Source of the DNA: Mnemiopsis leidyi
Lineage: Eukaryota > Ctenophora > Tentaculata > Lobata > Bolinopsidae
Direction: 5' to 3'
Assembly (NCBI GenBank): GCA_000226015.1
Contig: JH152986.1
Coordinates: forward strand, 305,507-358,176
Length of the DNA stretch: 52,670 nt
The position numbers were made by a program, and so were the translations under genes. Under the pieces are notes generated by a model. It was not told where the DNA came from, did no database searches, and was given only the letters and a program-made list of their open reading frames with translations. Below, piece after piece: positions 26,501-52,670 of this stretch; position 1 is the first letter of the stretch; every line of letters starts with the position of its first letter.

Positions 26501-29403
26501 CTTGCAGTGGAGAGCCCGTACGTTAAGCTCTGTTTAGCGTTCTTTATATGATAAAGTTTAAATATTATTTGAGTATCTGCAGATCAAGCATGCGAACAAA
26601 ATATCTTTAGCCGTGAAAGAGGGCCTCGTCTAACAAAATGTAACCCACTAATTTCACCATCTTCTATTTAGGGTGAAAAGGGAGCTCAAGGTGCCCAAGG
26701 AGAACAGGGCGACCAAGGAGAACAAGGCGACCAAGGTGATAAGGGAGCCACTGGAGCTACAGGAGAAACCGGAGTAACTGGAGAAAATGGTATGCAGGGA
26801 GCCCCTGGACCTAAGGGTGAAACTGGTGAACAAGGAGCTGCTGGAGCAAAAGGAGCCACCGGTGATGCGGGAGAAAAGGGACCTACCGGACCAAAAGGAG
26901 TTGCTGGAGTTGCAACAAAAGGTGGGAGATAACGATTCATCTCCTTTTTTTGCTGTCTTTAAATCCACGTTGAGTTGAAAAGACATAACTTAACGGCTTA
27001 ATCGGGTTGAAATCAGATTCAAGTAGTAACAATTAGTCACGTAAACGAATACCTTACCACGCCGCTAAGACAATACTTCTCGCTCAGGTGTGGCTGGTGA
27101 TGATGGCCTAGATGGTGCAAAAGGAGCCAAGGGAGAGGCCGGTCGCCAGGGAGAGACTGGAGAGGTCGGAGAAAAAGGAGACCAGGGACCTCAGGGAGAC
27201 CAGGGCGAAACTGGAGCAAAGGGTGTTGAGGGAATTCAAGGACCTGTTGGAGAGACCGGAGAAACCGGCCAAAAGGGAGATCAAGGAGCCAAGGGCGAGA
27301 CCGGAGAGGCTGGAGAAAAAGGAGATGCTGTTAGTTTTTTGACAAACTCATTGAAACATCAAAACCATTTCTAAGGACGTTGGATCATATTGGTGGCAAT
27401 TTCATCAGATTAAGTACATTAACTAAACTCATATTGCAGGGTAACAACGGACCTCAAGGAGCAAAGGGTACTTATGGAGACTTTGGTGAGGACGGGACCA
27501 TTTTGGTTATTGTAGATCCAGAGACTGGTGGCAACACCAAAGAATTCGTTGTATGGGTTAACCTTATCAGTGAAGTCTTGAACGTAACTCAGCTAGCAGA
27601 GAAAGGAGAACCCGGGCCTGAGGTATTTACTTAATTAAATTTGTATCGATCGATTGTCTTTAAATGGTTATACATACACTGATTTTACGTGAGAACTAAG
27701 GAATTGCTAAATAATTTTTTAGGGACCTGCTGGTCAACAAGGAGTCAAGGGAGAGCCAGGTATCCCTGGATCACCCGGTGCTAATGGAATCCCCGGAGAA
27801 AACGGAGAAAATGGTGCCAACGGAGTTAACGGACTCGCAGGCGAGGACGGAGCTAAGGGAGAAACCGGAGCAAAGGGAGAAACTGGAGCTCCAGGAAACA
27901 ATGGAGATAAGGGACCTGCTGGTACGTCTGACACACACATTTAAAATTTAAGCACAGCTTATTGCTTGTCGAATCACTTTCGTTGCTAAATAGTAGATCA
28001 ACTATTCTCTTACAAATTCAACAAACATATTTCCAGCTTTAGTATATTTACAGCTGTAGATATTTCGTATTGCCAGCTCCGAGATCGTGGCTCATAACTC
28101 AATGAAGAGATGAGTATATAATAATATGAGAATCGCTTCTCAACATGATAAATTACAGGCGAGAGAGGAGAACCAGGACAAAAGGGACTTGCTGGAATCA
28201 AAGGACAGAAAGGACAGCAGGGAGAAGATGGAGCTAAGGGACAGCGAGGACCTGAGGGCGTTTGCGAGCCTGATGACTATTACCCCTGTAACTGTGATAC
28301 CCATACCATAGTCAAACATTCTCAGACTACTGAAGTAAGTGTTGAGTGTGATAACATACTCGATTTTATGGATTTAAAGCTTTTTTTAATTCTATGATGA
28401 ATATGATGTAGAGGTTATTCCTAATGGAAATAATTCCATGCTTAAGCTATTCATCATCAAAATTATCATGTTAGATACGCCAATACTTGACTGACTATTT
28501 AACAACTAATCAGGAACCTGATTGCCCTGCTGACTACGAGTCTCTCTGGTCTGGATATTCACTTGTATTCTTTGAGGGCAATGGATACGGTCTTTCTCAA
28601 GATCTTGGAAGCGCTGGTAATTAACGATTTTATTGCTTATTTTATAACTAATTCTTCTTCCCTGATATCTTCAGCGAAATCATCTGCAACGTCCATTCAA
28701 ACGAGCTTTTCATTACAGGTTCCTGTCTGGAAGAATTCCAGCTGATGCCTTTCATGCAGTGCTCAAGCTCTGATGTGTGCCGACACGGCGTCCGAACGGA
28801 CAAGTCCTTCTGGCTGGCTGTTGGCCTTGACGCTGACTTCACCGTCAAACCAATGACCAGTATCGATGAGATCCAATCCCACATCTCTAGGTGCCGAGTA
28901 TGTGTCGGTACTAAGTACGTCCTCACTCGTCACTCCTTCACCGGGGAGAAACCTGAGTGCCCCAATAACTTCCACGAAGTTTGGAATGGATACTCTTATC
29001 TCATGGTAAGATCACATAATTTTTTTACAGGTACAATTCTTTTAGATCTATGTTTTTTTCAGTGTGAAAAGTAGGGAGCTAAAATTTTGTTAGCGAGACC
29101 TATAGGATGATCCTATCTGACAAAACTTCCCCGTAGGTTACTTCATCCGGAACATCCGGTGGCGGCCAGGACCTTGCCTCATCTGGATCCTGTCTGGAGA
29201 ACTTCCACCTCCCCACTTTCATCGAGTGTCTCGGACGAGGCACCTGCGCCTACTACATCAACAACCTGGACTACTGGTTGGCCCAGAACCCCGACATCAC
29301 TCAACCCGGTATGTGGGGTATGGGTAACGTGTACAGTGGTCTGGACGATATCCTAGATCAAGGTGTGTCACGGTGCACAGTTTGCGCCCGAGACACCATC
29401 TAA
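14568..29403 (+). CDS. Collagen IV chain, gene 1 (long form, 22 exons, about 1885 aa)
   Basis: Secreted basement-membrane collagen IV-type chain. Exons, all GT-AG and phase-consistent: 14568-14718, 14865-15016, 15144-15296, 15462-16239, 16383-16589, 16713-16967, 17128-17361, 17490-18326, 18485-18660, then 24795-25047, 25165-25326, 25465-25658, 25793-26090, 26417-26517, 26672-26921, 27088-27329, 27440-27622, 27723-27921, 28159-28334, 28514-28616, 28719-29005, 29137-29403. Order: 22-aa signal peptide, acidic DA/EA/DP propeptide, Cys-Cys, long Gly-X-Y helix rich in GEQ, GEK and GET with short interruptions, a Trp-containing non-collagenous segment in 27440-27622, then NC1 with two C4 halves ([24 protein letters not shown]; then [25 protein letters not shown]). 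Every downstream exon but the last has the same length as its counterpart in gene 2, which supports this joining. The intron 18661-24794 is abnormally long (6.1 kb) and contains an alternative C-terminal half. No canonical AATAAA follows the stop; GATAAA occurs at 29667-29672. Confidence 0.85.
15091..15143 (+). repeat. Duplicated splice-acceptor segment (29-bp tandem repeat) in gene 1 intron 2
   Basis: The sequence tttcgttacacaataatctc followed by ctag occurs twice in tandem. The second copy ends at the acceptor used for exon 3 (15144). Using the first copy (AG 15113-15114) would add 29 bases and an early stop, so only the second is productive. Confidence 0.7.
18951..19206 (+). repeat. Dispersed GATACGCTAC motif repeats in the intron before the alternative cassette
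   Basis: Five exact copies of GATACGCTAC (18951, 19018, 19048, 19109, 19171) are spaced at about 30 or 60 bases and are mostly followed by a TTGTAGCNGAATT-like block, so the underlying unit is about 31 bp and degenerate. It ends roughly 120 bases before the acceptor of the cassette at 19324. Confidence 0.75.
19324..22244 (+). CDS. Alternative collagen IV C-terminal half (3 exons, 878 aa) in the intron of gene 1
   Basis: Exons 19324-20481, 20608-20865 and 21024-22244, all phase 0, ending in TAA. No start codon or signal peptide belongs to it; the first exon begins mid-helix after an acceptor (aaaaattgcag) and joins in phase 0 to the gene 1 exon ending at 18660, giving about 1859 aa. The helix is richer in Pro, Arg and Ser and poorer in GEQ triplets than its surroundings. 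An interruption with CPARC lies at 21118-21225, about where the other chains carry their Trp-containing segment. NC1 (from about 21486) is complete, with two C4 halves ([44 protein letters not shown]), and has no introns, unlike the other three NC1 domains here. A poly(A) signal follows at 22490. Alternatives: the true 3' half of gene 1, with the 24795-29403 half orphaned, or an inserted partial copy. Confidence 0.75.
22245..23276. other. 3' UTR of the alternative cassette and AT-rich spacer
   Basis: AT-rich, no open frame of note. It holds the poly(A) signal at 22490-22495 and a short repeat near 22935-23005 (gtgtaaaagtgtgatga). No promoter or start for a separate downstream collagen gene could be identified. 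Confidence 0.55.
22490..22495 (+). promoter_or_regulatory. Poly(A) signal AATAAA after the alternative cassette
   Basis: Canonical hexamer in ataacaaataaattttg, about 245 bases past the stop at 22244. It supports the cassette being a genuine transcript end. Confidence 0.55.
23279..23645. repeat. 10-bp satellite (AGATTGAGAT), interrupted by an assembly gap
   Basis: About 17 near-perfect 10-bp units lie on each side of a 10-N gap. Both sides begin with the same ordered variant units (ataaattgagatatattgag, then agattaagat), so the two sides look like the same array start sequenced twice. Confidence 0.95.
23458..23467. other. Assembly gap (10 N)
   Basis: Ten N bases within the satellite. The fixed small size and the duplicated flanks suggest two overlapping contig ends that were not merged. 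Confidence 0.95.
23957..24362. repeat. 10-bp satellite (AGTGTATCTT)
   Basis: About 40 units of agtgtatctt with variants agtgtagctt, agtgtatttt and agtgaatctt. It lies between the two alternative 3' halves of collagen gene 1. Confidence 0.95.
24363..24794. other. End of the long intron of gene 1
   Basis: Unique sequence between the satellite and the exon at 24795. No coding signal is seen. It ends in the acceptor aaccatttcag. Confidence 0.5.
26185..26300. repeat. AT-rich tandem repeat in a gene 1 intron
   Basis: Degenerate units of the type taatatattactg(taat) repeat several times. The sequence is partly self-complementary and lies wholly inside the intron 26091-26416. Confidence 0.65.
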
Positions 29404-30082
29404 ATGAACATTTGGCGTGTATATAAGTGACTGGCGTTAAAACGATTTTAATGTGCAACCGTGCGTTTGTACGAGATGCTATCGTGCAAGTAGGATTTTA
29501 AACTTTATCTTAATTTATTTTTACTATACCAGCTTTTGACATTGTGCTGTAAGTTTGCTTTTTATTGAAATAACTATCCTTATTATACCGTAACAACAGT
29601 TTAAGGTTTTGGTATTGCTTCCCGTGTTTACCTGAAATTGATCACCTGATGAGCCATTAGAAAGTCGATAAACTGTACATAAACTTAGAGCGAACTTTGT
29701 TTTTATACATATTTTTTACTATTGATTTTATGAATATAAATTATGAAATATTTTATGCAATCTCTTTTAAACCATGTTTGTATACTGTAAACACTAACTT
29801 ATGGTTATGCCTCAGGACTTCTTTGATACACTTTGATTGTTGAATTGTCAAATTTTAATGAAATAAGTTCTGGGGTGACCACTCTGGCACTGCAATTACA
29901 TATGGTTTGTAGTTTCAATGCTTGCTGATGTGCAGCCTCATCTACACCTTAATGGCACAACATACATTGATCATGTTTATGATATAGTGATTTGAAAATC
30001 TATAAGTCTTATGATTGCATTTAAAAATGAGATATTTAGATATTTTGTACGGTCTGATACATTAATTGATATGAACTGATAG
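29404..30082 (+). other. 3' UTR of gene 1 and short spacer before gene 2
   Basis: About 680 bases separate the stop of gene 1 from the gene 2 leader. No open frame is seen. No canonical AATAAA is present; GATAAA at 29667-29672 is the nearest variant. The promoter of gene 2 must lie here, or its transcript shares an upstream start. Confidence 0.5.
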
Positions 30083-30104
30083 GGATGCGCTAAGGCCCTG
30101 AAGG
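30083..30104 (+). promoter_or_regulatory. 5' leader of collagen gene 2 with two-codon upstream ORF
   Basis: The leader after the tgatag acceptor is identical to that of gene 1 and includes ATG CGC TAA (30085-30093) ahead of the main ATG at 30105. The identity continues into the signal-peptide codons, while sequence further upstream is unrelated. Confidence 0.5.
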
Positions 30105-39266
<9,162 letters not shown>

Positions 39267-40235
39267 AACTTGTGACTTTTTGATACAAACTGTGGTTGTT
39301 CGACTAGTAAGTTATAAGAAACACTTCTAGTTAAAGCGGTTTGATGAAATGCGTGTCGAACGATATAGGATTTTAAACTTTTATCTTAATTTATTATTAT
39401 TTTCGATTTGTATCCGCTGTTCTACGAACTAGTCCTAATACATCAATGCCATGAGCCAAGCCTTAAGCCGGCAAGAAATTGTACATTTATATTCTACTGC
39501 TTGGTTTGGGTCGATCTAGCTCATTATGTTACATTTTCGATCCTCTCTTCTGCTGCTTAAACGACTGTAAATAAAGATAGATAAATTTTATTTGCAGGTC
39601 TACCTGCATTTTATCAATTTTTTAACTTTTATAGATATGAATAACGATGTATTTTTACAAAATTTCTTATATTATAGTTACACTGTTTGTATACTGCTAA
39701 CTACAAATTTTGTTTACCCGCATAGCAATAAATTCTAGTATTAATGATTCTACCAGAAAAATTAATAAAAATTTAAAATCGGAATGATTCTTATGAAGAA
39801 AATTGGAGACTGTAGTCGTCTTAATATTTTTGACTTTAGCAAAATATATCAGAATTAATTTGTATTTTTCTATGTTAACTAATCAAAAAATCTCATTTTA
39901 GCTATGGATTTTATTAAGGAACGATGTAGAAACGCTGCTCAACTACGCTCAATGAAAAGTGGTTCTATATCGTTAGATTTTCTGCAGGAGAATAAATAAA
40001 GAATTTTCAATCTAGATCAGTGAGGCTAAAATTAGCTCTGAAATCTTAATTTTATATCAGGCAATGCAAATTAGGCATATTTTGTCTTTACCGTTTTGCG
40101 CTTTAAAAGCCGCCTTTCTTTCTTTTATAGGGCCAGTATGCTGCATAATATATTTAGTAGCAGTCTCTTCCTTTTCAAGACACGATTCTCAACATTTATA
40201 TCTCATGCAGCGAAGGCTGGCCGACTGATATCATC
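39267..40235. other. 3' UTR of gene 2, spacer and 5' leader of gene 3
   Basis: No coding gene. The poly(A) signal of gene 2 is at 39570-39575. Two possible acceptors for a gene 3 leader exon occur: a strong one at 40130-40131 (ctttctttcttttatag), whose exon would include an out-of-frame upstream ATG, and one at 40209-40210 (tctcatgcag), which gives a short clean leader. Confidence 0.5.
39570..39575 (+). promoter_or_regulatory. Poly(A) signal AATAAA of gene 2
   Basis: Canonical hexamer in gactgtaaataaagatag, about 300 bases past the stop at 39266. Confidence 0.6.
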
Positions 40236-50893
<10,658 letters not shown>

Positions 50894-51268
50894 CGAGAAC
50901 GTACTGATAATTTGATGTTGTTAGTTTTACCATCGCATCAAGAAGCAAGACTTTATTTGTGATCGAAGTGTAAGAAAAAGAAAACTCCATGCAATTGTAG
51001 GGTAATTTAAATAGAAATTCACTTATATTTATAATTTAATCTTTTATTAATTATGCTTTTAATTATGGCGTGAGACTCTTTTAATGTTGCATCTAGTCCT
51101 CCATTATTTGACTGATCATTACCGGAATTTTTTAGAATTTCAAAGAAAAATCCTCACATAGGTTATTTCTGCATTTCTGAATTTTTTATTGTAAATAATT
51201 TATAAATGACACTAAAATGGTTTCCGCTGGAAAGCATTTCAGAATTTGTAAATATTTTAATTTTTATC

Positions 51269-51347
51269 ACGGGACAACGGAGACCCGTGCTCTCTGGGAG
51301 TGCTTACCGTGACGGTAGATTAGCGCATTACTTCTGTCGGGTCTCCC
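51269..51347. other. GC-rich inverted-repeat element
   Basis: A 9-bp perfect inverted repeat GGAGACCCG (51279-51287) / CGGGTCTCC (51338-51346) encloses TACCGTGACGGTA, a near-perfect palindrome. A CACGGG/CCCGTG pair overlaps the left arm. It is followed by a short T run. It could be a structured RNA or a decayed mobile-element end; neither is proven. Confidence 0.4.
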
Positions 51348-51837
51348 GCCTTTTATATATTCTGCTTCGGACAAGCACAGTTTTCATTTTTAATTATGGA
51401 TTTCTTTTTATTTTTCTTTCTCTTAATTTATTCTGTTATAAATTACCATTTGCGCAATAATGAATTACGATTCATGATACGTATGTGTTTTATTGGTACA
51501 AACTTGAAGCACTCAATAAATTAAAAAAGAAAATCCAAAAATTTTCCGACCTGGATATGTCGAGCTTATTCATGAGTTGGATTCTTGCCAATTCTGCTGT
51601 TTTTGAATATTGCGTTGTCGTTAAACTGTCCAGCGATTTCTCATAGAGGATCGCTTGTAGAATTGATATTAGTTCTGATAATGCACTTTAATGCTTGCCT
51701 TTTTTCAATTTATAATAGAAATACCCCTCTTAAAAAGCAGTAAAGCTAGCGTGTCAAGCGGGGTCAACTCAAGTTTATATCATTGTGCACATATGTCTGT
51801 ACAAACATTCATACCGTGACACGCTCAATAACAGAGA

Positions 51838-52030
51838 CACTAAACAAACATATACTTTTAACAAACATGTACTCTTAACAAACATAGAAACTTAATAAAA
51901 ATACTGAACAAACAAAGACACTGCACAAATGGAGACGCTAAACAAACGGAGACACTTAACGAACGGAGACGCTTAACAAACATAAACTAAACAATCGGAG
52001 ACACTTAGCAAACAGAGACACTTAAGAGAC
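51838..52030. repeat. Degenerate ~15-20-bp minisatellite
   Basis: Units of the type gagacacttaacaaac(g/a) with variants ggagacgctaaacaaac and catgtactcttaacaaa repeat about ten times with considerable divergence. Confidence 0.75.
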
Positions 52031-52670
52031 TTAAAAAACCTTTGAGTTTAAATCGTTTAAACTTCTAAATAATTGCACTTACAAAAGAATGCTATAATAT
52101 TAGTATGCTTTTTGTCATAATCCTAATCGATGTAACTCTAAATCGATTTCTGTTCTGCTGTTCTGCTGAACCTATAATAGCAGGCGTAACATTATATAAT
52201 TATGCATTGTCGATAGTTTCTATAGAATTAGAAGGTTTTTTGTCAGTTATTCAATCTCAGTTTTGCAGACTATATTTGACCTGAATTTCGTGTTTTGTTT
52301 TCACAAGCCTTTTGTAAGTCTCATATCAGCTCGCGTGATTTCTTAACGGATTTGTTAAAAATCATAGCTCGCAAATAACTCGAATGATGAATCACGGACA
52401 AGTGTTATGACTTTTGTTTATAAATGTTATCGCAAAAATCTGGCTGCCATTTTGACCATAATCATGTATTTTATGTTGATTTTTTCACGATAGCCGTAAG
52501 AATATTTCGAAAAGAGTCATAAATTGATTAACCTTTGTTTAACCAGAACGGGCTAATACTAAAAATAAAAGCCCAGTTGAGAGGGCAATCGTGAAACATT
52601 TCCATCTAAAAAACCTGACACAGACACAGGTTGATTATGTTATAGACATAGACATGGAAGTGGAAGGGAA

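Larger units (their letters stand above)
50894..52670. other. 3' flank of gene 3; no further gene recognised
   Basis: AT-rich. It holds a candidate poly(A) signal (AATAAA 51515-51520, about 620 bases past the stop), an inverted-repeat element (51269-51347) and a degenerate minisatellite (51838-52030). Open frames are short and chance-like. Confidence 0.55.

Overview
This is animal nuclear DNA: intron-rich, AT-rich between genes, GT-AG introns mostly of 80-400 bp, poly(A) signals and simple satellites. Its main content is a head-to-tail array on the + strand of very large collagen type IV genes. Each has a signal peptide, a short acidic propeptide, a Cys-Cys N-terminus, a triple helix of roughly 1,600 residues with interruptions, and a C-terminal double C4 (NC1) domain. 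Several tandem collagen IV genes with E/Q/K-rich, proline-poor helices suggest an early-branching metazoan. A ctenophore is my best guess; that is inference, not proof.

Layout. 1-14.5 kb is mostly gene-poor: a ~60-bp repeat at the left edge, a 10-bp satellite (3.2-3.8 kb), and one small two-exon gene of unknown family (10362-10761) with its own poly(A) signal. 14.5-29.4 kb is collagen IV gene 1. Nine 5' exons (981 codons) can join in phase 0 to either of two C-terminal halves: a 3-exon cassette with an intronless NC1 (19324-22244), or a 13-exon half (24795-29403). Between the halves lie two more 10-bp satellites and a 10-N gap. 30.1-39.3 kb is gene 2, a close paralogue of gene 1 (long form) with nearly exon-by-exon identical lengths and an apparent +1 frameshift in its NC1-start exon. 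40.2-50.9 kb is gene 3, more divergent, 28 exons. 50.9-52.7 kb is 3' flank with a small inverted-repeat element and a degenerate minisatellite.

How the parts work together. All chains have nearly the same predicted length (1859, 1885, 1888 and 1898 aa), as expected for chains that co-assemble into basement-membrane networks. The most unusual points are: (i) the in-register alternative C-terminal half inside gene 1; (ii) an N-terminal propeptide in all three genes made only of X-Ala/X-Pro dipeptides up to the Cys-Cys, which predicts dipeptidyl-peptidase-type maturation; (iii) a conserved Trp-containing interruption before NC1, replaced by a two-cysteine loop in the alternative cassette; (iv) a two-codon upstream ORF shared by genes 1 and 2; (v) a duplicated, in-frame splice donor in gene 3. 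All exon coordinates come from hand splicing with phase checks and are untested by transcripts.
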